Shown here: positions 27,040-35,868 of the stretch, piece by piece
How positions within the stretch are numbered: position 1 is the first letter of the stretch
Layout: each line of letters opens with the position of its first letter
NCBI RefSeq assembly: GCF_025147325.1
Contig: NZ_CP102262.1
Coordinates: 1,984,001-2,048,000 of the forward strand
DNA: 64,000 nucleotides
Source of the DNA: Bacteroides stercoris ATCC 43183
Lineage (GTDB): Bacteria > Bacteroidota > Bacteroidia > Bacteroidales > Bacteroidaceae
Direction of reading: 5' to 3'
Position numbers and translations under genes: made by a program
Notes under the pieces: model-generated
What the model was told of the DNA's origin: nothing
What the model saw: the letters and a program-made list of their open reading frames with translations, nothing else
Databases searched by the model: none

Positions 27040-27047
27040 CAAAAATA
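27040..27047 (-). promoter_or_regulatory. -7 box upstream of nagA
   Basis: Minus-strand TATTTTTG, 62 bp ahead of the nagA ATG; no TTTG at -33. The remaining gap up to 27228 is AT-rich without another clear signal. Confidence 0.45.
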
Positions 27048-27228
27048 ACTACTTTTTAGGTAAGATGCACTCCATACATTTAGGTATTTCTATTAAATAC
27101 TCTAAAATTTAATACGTAATGTTTAAAGAAATACCTGTTTAATATCTTTTAATCAGGATGATGGTAAGCGGGAACTTTATTTTCGTTATTTTGTTTTACT
27201 TATGATAAACTTAATAAAACGATGGATT

Positions 27229-27930
27229 ATGAAAACATGGAAAGTAGAAGCGGCTATTATTGCCGTTGGTATGGTACTGCTGGGAGTGATAATTAAATGG
27301 GGTATAAATGATTTTATAGATAAAGAACGTATTGTCAGTGTAAAAGGGTTGGCTGAGATGGAAGTTCCTGCTGATAAGGTGATATGGCCCTTGATGTATA
27401 AAGATATAGGGAATGATCCGTCGCTGCTTTATGCCAATATGGAACAGAAAAACAAGGCAATTGTGAAATTTTTGGAAAGCAACGGCATTGCTAAGGAAGA
27501 AATCAGTATTGCCCCTCCGGAAGTGATAGATATGCAGGCCGAACGCTATGGAAATCGTGATATTGCTTATCGGTATAATGCTACATCAGTCATTACGGTT
27601 ACTTCAAAAAATGTAGATAAGGTACGGAAACTGATGTCGGAACAGGCTGAACTGTTGAAACAGGGTATTGCCATCAGTGGAGGTGATTATCGCTATAATG
27701 TGGTGTATGAATTTACAGGCTTGAATGATGTGAAACCGCAAATGATAGAAGAAGCTACGAAAAATGCCCGTGCCGCTGCCGAAAAGTTTGCAAAAGACTC
27801 AGACAGTAGCCTGGGTAAGATACGGAATGCTTCGCAGGGACAATTCTCCATATCGGACAGAGATGCCAATACGCCTTATATTAAAAGTATACGGGTAGTG
27901 ACTACCGTGAATTACTATCTGAGACGATAG
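27229..27930 (+). CDS. SIMPL-domain protein
   Basis: Single-pass membrane protein (helix ~5-25, AAIIAVGMVLLGVIIKW) followed by a SIMPL (BP26-like) domain: IVSVKGLAEMEVPADKVIWPL, in parts IVSVKGLAEMEV and PADKVIWPL, then IAYRYNATSVITVTS and the C-terminal IRVVTTVNYYLR strand. Related proteins form channel-like oligomers in the periplasm or outer membrane, with no settled function. Two ATGs are possible, 27202 and 27229; the later gives the usual short N-terminus. Its 3-prime end overlaps the convergent nitrilase gene by 29 bp. Confidence 0.82.
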   Translation: MKTWKVEAAIIAVGMVLLGVIIKWGINDFIDKERIVSVKGLAEMEVPADKVIWPLMYKDIGNDPSLLYANMEQKNKAIVKFLESNGIAKEEISIAPPEVIDMQAERYGNRDIAYRYNATSVITVTSKNVDKVRKLMSEQAELLKQGIAISGGDYRYNVVYEFTGLNDVKPQMIEEATKNARAAAEKFAKDSDSSLGKIRNASQGQFSISDRDANTPYIKSIRVVTTVNYYLRR

Positions 27931-28741
27931 TGAATGAATCCGCATCTTTCCATGCCGGAAATTTGTTTCTGAATTCTTGTAGTGCGGAAAGTTCAAGAGT
28001 AGCCGTAGCTGTTCCTTCTTCATGGTCGGGCACTTGAATCTGCATTTCACCTTTGTATGAGTAGATTGCGCTGCCGCCGTTATAGGAGAAGCTATTACTG
28101 TCTTTACCGATACGGTTTACACCGCAAACGTAACTGATATTTTCCAATGCCCGTGCCTGTAAAAGTATGTCCCAGACTTTACGTCGGGGTACAGGCCAGT
28201 TGGCAACGTAAATCAGGAGGTCGTATTCATTGCCTGTATTCCGGCTCCATACCGGAAAGCGCAGGTCGTAGCAGACGAGTAGCAGTATATTCCAACCTCG
28301 ATACGGAATTATGATACGACGGCTGCCTGCCGTGAAATTATCTGTCTCGTTGCCCATGCGGAACAGATGTCGTTTATCGTAAAAATAAGCTTCCCCTTCG
28401 GGAGTGAGGAAAAAGGCGCGGTTGTAATAGGTAGAGTTTTTGTAGGATGATGGATTGCTTTCAGATGAAACAAAATTCTCTTCACAAGCTATATAGCTTC
28501 CGGCAATAGCTATCTGATATTCTGAAGCCCATTGGCGTAGTGTTGTAATTGTATTACCTGTTACCGGCTCTGCCAATGTGTCGGTGTTCATGCTGAAACC
28601 GGTAGAAAAGGTTTCCGGTAAAACAATAATCTCCGTCGCTCCGCGAAGAGCTTCCAGCTTTTCGCGAAGACGGCGAAGATTGTCTTGTTTATTCTCCCAA
28701 GCAATATCCATTTGTAGGATACTGACACGCAGTTGGTTCAT
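27902..28741 (-). CDS. Carbon-nitrogen hydrolase (YafV/omega-amidase-like)
   Basis: Nitrilase-superfamily amidase of 279 residues with the complete Glu-Lys-Cys triad: PETFSTGF, FYDKRHLFRMG and LLVCYDLRFPVW. The motif set and length match bacterial omega-amidases (YafV/Nit2 group), which hydrolyse alpha-ketoglutaramate and similar omega-amides in methionine salvage or repair metabolism. It is the last of three minus-strand genes, 29 bp after the acyltransferase. Its C-terminal codons overlap the end of the SIMPL gene. Confidence 0.9.
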   Translation of the reverse strand: MNQLRVSILQMDIAWENKQDNLRRLREKLEALRGATEIIVLPETFSTGFSMNTDTLAEPVTGNTITTLRQWASEYQIAIAGSYIACEENFVSSESNPSSYKNSTYYNRAFFLTPEGEAYFYDKRHLFRMGNETDNFTAGSRRIIIPYRGWNILLLVCYDLRFPVWSRNTGNEYDLLIYVANWPVPRRKVWDILLQARALENISYVCGVNRIGKDSNSFSYNGGSAIYSYKGEMQIQVPDHEEGTATATLELSALQEFRNKFPAWKDADSFTIVSDSNSR

Positions 28742-28770
28742 TTTAGTAAACAGTTGCTATCGGTTGTCTT

Positions 28771-29325
28771 TTAATTTATTCCAACGGAGAAATTCTCAGG
28801 AATCTTTCCGCGAAAATCTTTAAAATAGAGCTTTATTTCATGCATGTCCTTCTCAAAGTCTCCTGTTGGCATTATTGCCTTGGTGGAAGTTATAGTCTTG
28901 GTAGGATAATCTATACCGATAAGCATGATAGGAACTTGTGCTTTCAACGCAATGAAGTAAAAACCTTTTTTCCAGTTAGGGTTGGATTTGCGCGTACCTT
29001 CCGGAGTAATGGCTAAATGAAACAGTTTGCTTCCGGCAAATCTGTTTGCCATCTGGTCTACCAAAGATGTGTTCCGGCTTCGGTCTACCGGTATGCCGCC
29101 GATGGCTCTGAATATCAATCCTAAAGGAAAAAAAAACCACTCTTTCTTCATCATAAAGCTGGTTTTTCGTCCGATGGCACCATAAAACAGTTTGCCGATA
29201 AACAAATCCCAGTTGGATGTATGTGGCGCTGCACAAATGACACATTTGTCATAGTTGGGCACTGTTACATTTGTTTTCCAACCTAACAGGCGATAATAGA
29301 TAAAACTATATAGTCTTTTCTTCAT
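28771..29325 (-). CDS. PlsC-like 1-acyl-glycerol-3-phosphate acyltransferase
   Basis: A 184-residue acyltransferase with the HX4D catalytic motif (APHTSNWDLF), the GGIPVDRSRNTS substrate motif and the PEGTRK motif. It is shorter than E. coli PlsC and belongs to the compact Bacteroidetes type. It acylates lysophosphatidate or a related lipid at the inner membrane. It sits 5 bp after the 89-residue gene and 29 bp before the nitrilase. Confidence 0.88.
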   Translation of the reverse strand: MKKRLYSFIYYRLLGWKTNVTVPNYDKCVICAAPHTSNWDLFIGKLFYGAIGRKTSFMMKKEWFFFPLGLIFRAIGGIPVDRSRNTSLVDQMANRFAGSKLFHLAITPEGTRKSNPNWKKGFYFIALKAQVPIMLIGIDYPTKTITSTKAIMPTGDFEKDMHEIKLYFKDFRGKIPENFSVGIN

Positions 29326-29330
29326 TCTTA

Positions 29331-29600
29331 TTATTTAAGTTTGCCGATAGCTTCAATGATTGAGTCTACTTTTGCATTAAAATCAGAACGGAATTTCTTG
29401 TAGTAACCTTTTACATTTCCCGGTTCGGTATGGCTGATACGGCTGATGAATTCATCTTGCATTTTCAGAATTTCACCCATTAGTTCATCAGCTTTCTTCT
29501 TGTCTGTTCCGGGTACATACAGACTGTTCATAAGGCATTCGGCGAATAATTCACCGGCAATATAATTGACGTTCTTTTTCAATGCTTTTCTACTTGCCAT
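29331..29600 (-). CDS. Hypothetical helical protein, 89 residues
   Basis: No family recognised. The sequence is lysine-rich and predicted as three or four amphipathic helices (NVNYIAGELFAECLMNSL; ADELMGEILKMQDEFI; YYKKFRSDFNAKVDSII). No signal peptide or cysteine pairs. It is first in the operon with the PlsC-like and nitrilase genes; TATCTTTA (minus, 29641-29648) is a near-consensus -7 box 40 bp upstream. Confidence 0.75.
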   Translation of the reverse strand: MASRKALKKNVNYIAGELFAECLMNSLYVPGTDKKKADELMGEILKMQDEFISRISHTEPGNVKGYYKKFRSDFNAKVDSIIEAIGKLK

Positions 29601-29903
29601 AATCTTTACTTTTTATGTGAATGAATAGTGTTATTTTCGGTAAAGATAGTGTTTTTCTTCATGAGTTGAGTGAAAAAATGAAAATTTATGTGTTTTTAAT
29701 GAGAAATAGTTCGTGGAATAATTCTACATTTGTGGAGATTTTCTACAATGTGAGTGTGGAAAGCAGGTGGAATATTACTACTTATATATATGTTCATGTC
29801 TGATAACTAAACTATTATATAATAAAGAATACCCTTTGTCCTGCTTTGGCATTGCGTTTGCTTTGAAATGGGAAATAGGGTTAAATTAAATAAACAAACA
29901 AGC
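29601..29903. other. Divergent intergenic region upstream of RND operon
   Basis: About 300 bp without a convincing gene. A near -7 box on the minus strand is at 29641-29648. On the plus strand TACATTTG (29725-29732) is a consensus -7 box, overlapped by a 19-bp-spaced direct repeat of TTCTACA (29722-29728 and 29741-29747), each followed by TGTGGA. The repeat may be an operator for the efflux operon. A 60-codon plus-strand frame here has no protein-like features. Confidence 0.4.
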
Positions 29904-31154
29904 ATGAGACTATTTTTTACAAAAAAAGAATTAAAGCTGAGAAAGAAACGGGTGATAATGATGATAGCCTGCATGACAGTGCTGCTTGCCGGTTATCTGA
30001 TATTGACTTGGCCCAAGAAAATTCAGCCGGAATTACCTACTGTTATTGTAGAACCTGCCGAAGTGGGTGATGTGGAAATTTTTGGTGAGTATGTAGGTCG
30101 TATACGTGCACAACAGTTTGTGGAAGTCCGTGCACGTGTGGAAGGCTATTTGGAGAGTATGCTTTTTGCCGAAGGGACGTATATAACTAAAAACCAGGTT
30201 TTATTTGTTATCAATCAAGACCAATACCGTGCAAAGGCTGACAAGGCTCGTGCACAGTTAAAGAAAGATGAGGCGCAGGCGTTGAAAGCCAAACGGGATT
30301 TGGAACGTATTCGTCCTTTGTATGCACAGAATGCTGCCAGTCAGCTGGATTTGGATAATGCGCAGGCTGCTTATGAAACGGCCGAGGCTTCTGTTGCTAT
30401 GAGTCAGGCCGATCTGGACCAGGCGGAATTGGAACTGGGGTATACCATTGTGCGTTCTCCGCTATCAGGGCATATCAGTGAAAGAAATGTGGACTTGGGA
30501 ACATTGGTAGGTCCCGGGGCTAAATCATTGCTTGCTACCATAGTAAAAAGTGATACGGTATTGGTAGATTTCAGCATGACCGCATTGGACTATCTTAAAA
30601 GCAAAGAGCGCAATATAGAGATAGGCCGTCAGGATTCTACCCGCTCTTGGCAGCCTAATATCACGATTACTTTGGCTGATAATACTGTTTATCCTTACAA
30701 AGGTTATGTCGATTTTGCAGAACCGCAGGTTGACCCGCAAACCGGTACGTTCTCCGTTCGTGCCGAAATGCCTAATCCGAACAGAGTATTGCTGCCCGGA
30801 CAGTTTACGAAAGTAAAACTGTTGTTGGACGTACGCGAAGGTGCTGTGGCAGTTCCTCAAAAGGCCGTTACCATTGAGAAAGGCGGTGCTTATATATATG
30901 TAATGCGCCGCGATTCGACAGTTGAAAAGCGCTTCATTGAATTAGGACCTGAGTTTGGTAACAATATGGTTGTTGAACGCGGACTGGCGGCAGGAGAGCA
31001 GGTAGTGACGGAAGGTTTCCATAAACTTACTCCGGGAATGAAAGTGCGTGCACAAGCAGCTGCTCCCAAAAAGGAAGATGAGCAGCCGGCAGATTCTTTG
31101 AATAAGAAAGCCGCTTCTGAGAATAAAGAAAAGGATAAGAATCTCTCAAAGTAA
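29904..31154 (+). CDS. RND efflux periplasmic adaptor (AcrA/MexA family)
   Basis: Membrane-fusion protein of a tripartite efflux pump. N-terminal anchor helix at ~18-37, lipoyl half-motifs flanking a long coiled-coil hairpin (AKADKARAQLKKDEAQALKA to SQADLDQAELELGYTIV, each cut below 20), beta-barrel (DLGTLVGPGAKSLLATIV) and membrane-proximal domain (VPQKAVTIEKGGAYIYV), then a lysine/glutamate-rich tail. It has no lipobox. The start at 29904 gives the standard short cytoplasmic N-terminus; a possible earlier ATG at 29868 adds 12 residues. It is cotranscribed with the pump (9-bp gap). Confidence 0.92.
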   Translation: MRLFFTKKELKLRKKRVIMMIACMTVLLAGYLILTWPKKIQPELPTVIVEPAEVGDVEIFGEYVGRIRAQQFVEVRARVEGYLESMLFAEGTYITKNQVLFVINQDQYRAKADKARAQLKKDEAQALKAKRDLERIRPLYAQNAASQLDLDNAQAAYETAEASVAMSQADLDQAELELGYTIVRSPLSGHISERNVDLGTLVGPGAKSLLATIVKSDTVLVDFSMTALDYLKSKERNIEIGRQDSTRSWQPNITITLADNTVYPYKGYVDFAEPQVDPQTGTFSVRAEMPNPNRVLLPGQFTKVKLLLDVREGAVAVPQKAVTIEKGGAYIYVMRRDSTVEKRFIELGPEFGNNMVVERGLAAGEQVVTEGFHKLTPGMKVRAQAAAPKKEDEQPADSLNKKAASENKEKDKNLSK

Positions 31155-31163
31155 AATAACAGT

Positions 31164-34100
31164 ATGAAAGTAAGTTTCTTTATAGACCGCCCTGTATTCT
31201 CGGCGGTGATATCGATTGTGATTGTAATTGTCGGTATCATCGGTCTGACTATGCTTCCGGTGGATCAATACCCACAGATAACACCGCCCGTTGTGAAAAT
31301 CAGTGCATCCTATCCGGGGGCAAGTGCGCTGACTGTGTCACAAGCAGTGGCGACTCCTATCGAACAGGAAATAAACGGTACTCCGGGTATGTTGTACATG
31401 GAGTCCAACAGTTCCAATTCCGGTGGCTTTTCGGCAACCGTGACCTTTGATGTATCTGCCGATCCGGATTTGGCTGCCGTGGAAATTCAAAACCGTATAA
31501 AGCTGGCGGAAAGCCGTTTGCCTGCGGAAGTCATTCAGAATGGTATTTCGGTAGAAAAGCAGGCTCCCAGCCAGCTGATGACAATCTGTTTGACTTCCAA
31601 TGATCCGAAATTCGACGAAATCTATCTAAGTAACTTTGCTACTATTAACGTACTCGACCTTTTACGCCGTATTCCCGGTGTGGGACGTGTGTCTAATATC
31701 GGTAGCCGTTACTATGCCATGCAAATCTGGGCCATGCCAGACAAACTGGCAAATTTCGGATTGACTGTTCAGGATTTGCAGAATGCTTTGAAAGACCAGA
31801 ACCGCGAATCGGCTGCCGGTGTTTTGGGACAGCAGCCGGTGCAAGGTTTGGACATTACAATTCCTATTACAACGCAAGGTCGTTTGAGCTCGGCAAAGCA
31901 GTTTGAGGATATTGTGGTCCGTGCCAATGCCAATGGGTCTATTATTCGTCTTCGCGATGTGGCCAGAGTGTCACTTGAAGCTTCCTCATATAGTACGGAA
32001 AGTGGTATTAACGGTGAAAATGCGGCAGTTCTCGGCATTTATATGCTTCCGGGTGCCAATGCTATGGAAGTGGCGGACAACGTGAAGAAGGCAATGGAAG
32101 AAATCAGTGCGAACTTTCCTGAAGGAATGAGTTACGAGATACCTTTTGACATGACTACCTATATTTCGGAGTCTATCCACGAGGTGTATAAGACATTGTT
32201 CGAAGCATTGGTTCTTGTGGTATTGGTAGTGTTCCTTTCACTGCAAAGCTGGCGTGCTACTTTGATACCTGTTGTTGCAGTGCCTATTTCTTTGATCGGT
32301 ACTTTCGGTTTCATGCTTATTTTCGGTTTCTCGCTGAATATATTGACATTGTTGGGATTGATTCTTGCTATCGGTATTGTCGTGGATGATGCTATTGTGG
32401 TAGTGGAGAATGTGGAACATCTGATGGAAACGGAAAAACTCTCTCCTTATGAAGCAACGAAAAAAGCAATGAACGGTTTGGCAAGTGCTTTGATTGCAAC
32501 CTCATTGGTGCTCTGTGCCGTATTTGTTCCGGTAAGCTTTCTGAGCGGTATCACCGGACAATTATATCGCCAGTTTACTATTACCATTGCTGTATCGGTA
32601 TTGCTTTCTACGGTTGTGGCACTGACGCTTAGTCCCGTGATGTGTTCGCTTATCCTGAAGCCCGACAGCGGAAAGAAAAAGAATATCGTGTTCCGTAAGA
32701 TTAACGAATGGTTGAATATCAGTAATCATAAGTATATTGGTGTTATCAGCCGCGTTATCAAGCATCCCAGACGTTTGATGAGTGCATTCGGTATGGTATT
32801 GATAGCTATTTTCATCATTCACCGTCTGATTCCTACCAGTTTCTTGCCGGTGGAAGACCAGGGATACTTTAAAGTGGAGTTGGAACTGCCGGAAGGTTCT
32901 ACTTTGGAACGTACCCGTATCGTGACCGATCGTGCCGTGCAGTATCTGGAGCAGAATCCGTATGTGGCTTATGTGCAGAATGTAACGGGTAGCAGTCCGC
33001 GTGTAGGAAGCAATCAGGCGCGCAGTGAGTTAACTGTTATATTGAAGCCCTGGGAGGAACGCAAAAATACCACTATCAATAAGATAATGGAGAAAGTGGA
33101 AAAGGATTTGAGGGAATACCCCGAATGTAGAGTCTATCTTTCTACTCCTCCTGTAATCCCGGGATTGGGAACATCCGGTGGCTTTGAAATGCAGCTTGAG
33201 GCACGTGGGGAAGCTACTTTTGAAAATCTGGTACAGGCAGCGGATACTTTGATGTATTATGCTCAGAAACGCAAGGAATTGACGGGGCTTTCTTCTTCTT
33301 TGCAGTCTGAGATTCCGCAACTCTATTTTGATGTAGACCGTGACAAGGTGAAGATGCTGGGGGTGCCGTTGGCAGATGTGTTCTCTACGATGAAAGCTTA
33401 TACGGGTTCCGTATATGTAAATGACTTTAATATGTTCAATCGTATATATAAGGTATATATTCAGGCTGAAGCTCCGTATCGTGAGCACAAAGAGAACATT
33501 AATCTGTTCTTTGTAAAAGCAGCTAATGGTGCGATGGTTCCGTTAACCTCGTTGGGTAATGCATCCTATACAACCGGTCCGGGCAGTATTAAACGTTTCA
33601 ATATGTTTACTACTGCAGTTATTCTCGGTTCGGCGGCACAGGGGTACAGTTCCGGCCAGGCTATGGAGATTATGGAACAGATAGCGCGCGAACATTTACC
33701 GGATAATATAGGTGTTGAGTGGAGCGGACTTTCTTATCAGGAGAAGAAAGCCGGTGGGCAGACCGGACTGGTGCTGACGTTGGTATTCCTCTTCGTATTC
33801 CTGTTCCTGGCAGCACAATACGAAAGCTGGACTGTGCCTATTGCTGTATTGCTTTCGTTGCCGGTAGCTGCATTGGGAGCTTATTTGGGCGTTGCTGTAT
33901 GTGGCTTGGAAAATGATATTTATTTCCAGATTGGCTTGGTAATGTTGGTGGGACTTGCAGCAAAAAATGCTATCCTTATCGTTGAGTTTGCCAAAGTACA
34001 GGTGGATAATGGAGGAGATTTGGTGCAGTCGGCCATTCATGCCGCCCAACTCCGTTTCCGTCCTATATTGATGACTTCACTTGCCTTTGTATTGGGTATG

Positions 34101-34274
34101 CTTCCTATGGTTCTTGCAAGCGGACCGGGATCTGCAAGCCGTCAGGCAATAGGTACGGGAGTTTTCTTTGGAATGATTTTTGCCATTGTATTCGGCATTG
34201 TGCTTGTGCCTTTCTTCTTTGTTTTGATTTATAAGGCAAAGGAAAAAGTGCAACACAAAATCAAAAAAGATTGA
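31164..34274 (+). CDS. RND efflux pump (AcrB family)
   Basis: A 1036-residue HAE-1 type inner-membrane transporter that exports drugs or other amphiphiles using the proton gradient. It opens with the family start FFIDRPVFSAVISIVIVIVG; twelve transmembrane helices are apparent, with proton-relay aspartates in helix 4 (AIGIVVDDAIVVVENVEH) and a lysine in the helix-10 region (LVGLAAKNAILIVEFAK). Large periplasmic loops follow helices 1 and 7. Gene order adaptor, pump, outer-membrane factor is complete. No local regulator is encoded. Confidence 0.96.
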   Translation: MKVSFFIDRPVFSAVISIVIVIVGIIGLTMLPVDQYPQITPPVVKISASYPGASALTVSQAVATPIEQEINGTPGMLYMESNSSNSGGFSATVTFDVSADPDLAAVEIQNRIKLAESRLPAEVIQNGISVEKQAPSQLMTICLTSNDPKFDEIYLSNFATINVLDLLRRIPGVGRVSNIGSRYYAMQIWAMPDKLANFGLTVQDLQNALKDQNRESAAGVLGQQPVQGLDITIPITTQGRLSSAKQFEDIVVRANANGSIIRLRDVARVSLEASSYSTESGINGENAAVLGIYMLPGANAMEVADNVKKAMEEISANFPEGMSYEIPFDMTTYISESIHEVYKTLFEALVLVVLVVFLSLQSWRATLIPVVAVPISLIGTFGFMLIFGFSLNILTLLGLILAIGIVVDDAIVVVENVEHLMETEKLSPYEATKKAMNGLASALIATSLVLCAVFVPVSFLSGITGQLYRQFTITIAVSVLLSTVVALTLSPVMCSLILKPDSGKKKNIVFRKINEWLNISNHKYIGVISRVIKHPRRLMSAFGMVLIAIFIIHRLIPTSFLPVEDQGYFKVELELPEGSTLERTRIVTDRAVQYLEQNPYVAYVQNVTGSSPRVGSNQARSELTVILKPWEERKNTTINKIMEKVEKDLREYPECRVYLSTPPVIPGLGTSGGFEMQLEARGEATFENLVQAADTLMYYAQKRKELTGLSSSLQSEIPQLYFDVDRDKVKMLGVPLADVFSTMKAYTGSVYVNDFNMFNRIYKVYIQAEAPYREHKENINLFFVKAANGAMVPLTSLGNASYTTGPGSIKRFNMFTTAVILGSAAQGYSSGQAMEIMEQIAREHLPDNIGVEWSGLSYQEKKAGGQTGLVLTLVFLFVFLFLAAQYESWTVPIAVLLSLPVAALGAYLGVAVCGLENDIYFQIGLVMLVGLAAKNAILIVEFAKVQVDNGGDLVQSAIHAAQLRFRPILMTSLAFVLGMLPMVLASGPGSASRQAIGTGVFFGMIFAIVFGIVLVPFFFVLIYKAKEKVQHKIKKD

Positions 34275-34309
34275 TGATAACATTGTAAATGAATTCTGAT
34301 TACACACTT

Positions 34310-35689
34310 ATGAAAAAAAAGAATATATATATACTTCTGTTGCTCGCCCCGGTTCTTTTTGCATCGTGCAAGGTAGGCAAAAGCTATGTCCGTCCCGAAA
34401 TGGCATTGCCCGACAGTTTGATGCAACAGCAGGACAGCATCAGCATTGCCGATGAGCAGTGGCAGGCTGTTTATACAGACAATACTTTGCGTAATCTGAT
34501 AGCACGCGCATTGGAGTATAATAAAGATATGCTCGTTGCGGCCGCTCGCGTGAAAGAAATGGCGGCCCAGAAACGTATCAGCGTAGCTAATCTACTTCCC
34601 CAGTTGAATGGTAAAATAGAGGCAGAGCGTGAAGTTGAAAACTATGGCGGACATAGCCGCGATGTGGGTAACAGCTATGAAGCAAAGGCTCTTTTGTCGT
34701 GGGAACTTGACCTTTGGGGAAATCTGCGTTGGAAAAAAGTAGCTGCCGTAGCCGATTATCTGCAAAGTGTAGAATCACAGCGTGCCTTGCGTATGACAAT
34801 TGTTGCGGAAGTGGCGCAGGCATATTACGAGCTGGTAGCACTCGATACAGAATTGGAAATTGTCCGTCAGACACAAAAGGCTCGTGAAGAAGGTGTGCGT
34901 CTTGCAAGAATCCGTTTTGAAGGCGGACTTACTTCGGAGACATCTTATCAGCAGGCGCAAGTAGAGTTGGCGCGTACAGCTACGCTTGTTCCGGATCTGG
35001 AACGTAAGATTTCCATCAAGGAGAATGACATAGCTTTTCTTGCCGGTGAATTTCCTACACGTATAGAGCGCAGCCGCTTTTTGGAGGAGTTGGATGTGCC
35101 GGAGTCTTTACCTGTAGGATTGCCGTCCGGCTTATTGGAACGTCGTCCTGACATTCGTGCTGCAGAGCAGCAGCTTATAGCTGAACATGCTCGTGTGAAA
35201 GTGGCCTATACCAATATGTTCCCTCGGTTGTCGCTGACTGGTCAGTTTGGATTGGAGAGTGATGTCTTGTCAAACTTCCTTCAGTCGCCTTATTCATTGT
35301 TGAACGGAGCAGTATTGACTCCGCTTTTCAATTGGGGTAAGAACCGGGCTGCTCTAAAGGCACAGAAAGCTTCGTTTGAGGCGGAAGTTCATAGCTATGA
35401 GAAAACGGTGTTGAATGCTTTTAAAGAGGCCAAGAACGCAATTGTGGACTTCAACAAAATAAAGGAAGTGTATCAGTTGCGTCTCAAATTGGAACGTTCA
35501 GCCAAAACGTACGTGGATTTAGCGCAGTTGCAATATATTAATGGTGTTATTAATTATATGGACGTGCTTGATGCCCAGCGTGGATATTTCGATGCCCAGA
35601 TTGGTGTCAGCAATGCAATCCGTGACGAACTGATAGCAGTGGTAAATGTTTATAAGGCTTTGGGTGGAGGCTGGCAGATAGAGAAATAA
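34310..35689 (+). CDS. RND efflux outer-membrane lipoprotein (OprM/NodT family)
   Basis: TolC-like outer-membrane channel. The start at 34310 gives a lipoprotein signal (LLLLAPVLFASC) directly followed by KVGKSYVRPE; the frame's earlier ATG would add seven residues before it. Two outer-membrane-efflux repeats are visible with ARVKEMAAQKRISVANLLPQ and ERRPDIRAAEQQLIAEHARV, and the second beta-strand pair around ANMFPRLSLTGQFG (sequence TNMFPRLSLTGQFG). It completes the pump and is followed by a strong terminator at 35716. Confidence 0.93.
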   Translation: MKKKNIYILLLLAPVLFASCKVGKSYVRPEMALPDSLMQQQDSISIADEQWQAVYTDNTLRNLIARALEYNKDMLVAAARVKEMAAQKRISVANLLPQLNGKIEAEREVENYGGHSRDVGNSYEAKALLSWELDLWGNLRWKKVAAVADYLQSVESQRALRMTIVAEVAQAYYELVALDTELEIVRQTQKAREEGVRLARIRFEGGLTSETSYQQAQVELARTATLVPDLERKISIKENDIAFLAGEFPTRIERSRFLEELDVPESLPVGLPSGLLERRPDIRAAEQQLIAEHARVKVAYTNMFPRLSLTGQFGLESDVLSNFLQSPYSLLNGAVLTPLFNWGKNRAALKAQKASFEAEVHSYEKTVLNAFKEAKNAIVDFNKIKEVYQLRLKLERSAKTYVDLAQLQYINGVINYMDVLDAQRGYFDAQIGVSNAIRDELIAVVNVYKALGGGWQIEK

Positions 35690-35715
35690 ACCGTAAAGCT
35701 GTTTACGATAGAAAT

Positions 35716-35757
35716 CAAGAGTGCTCTTACTGGTTGCGGGAGTACTCTTGTTTTTTT
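35716..35757 (+). terminator. Intrinsic terminator of RND efflux operon
   Basis: CAAGAGTGCTC and GAGTACTCTTG form an 11-bp stem with one G-T pair and a 13-nt loop, followed directly by TTTTTTT. Confidence 0.9.
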
Positions 35758-35868
35758 AACGGGTATGTAAGATTTCGTTTTTGGAAAATACCTGTCATAT
35801 TATAAATATCCGTAACTTTAACCGTGGGATTTATTCGAACTGATATTAGGTTAAAACACAAAAGAAGT

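Noticed and set aside
29621..29803. 60-codon plus-strand frame in the gap before the RND operon
   Set aside because: Lies over candidate promoter sequence and direct repeats; protein has no plausible features.
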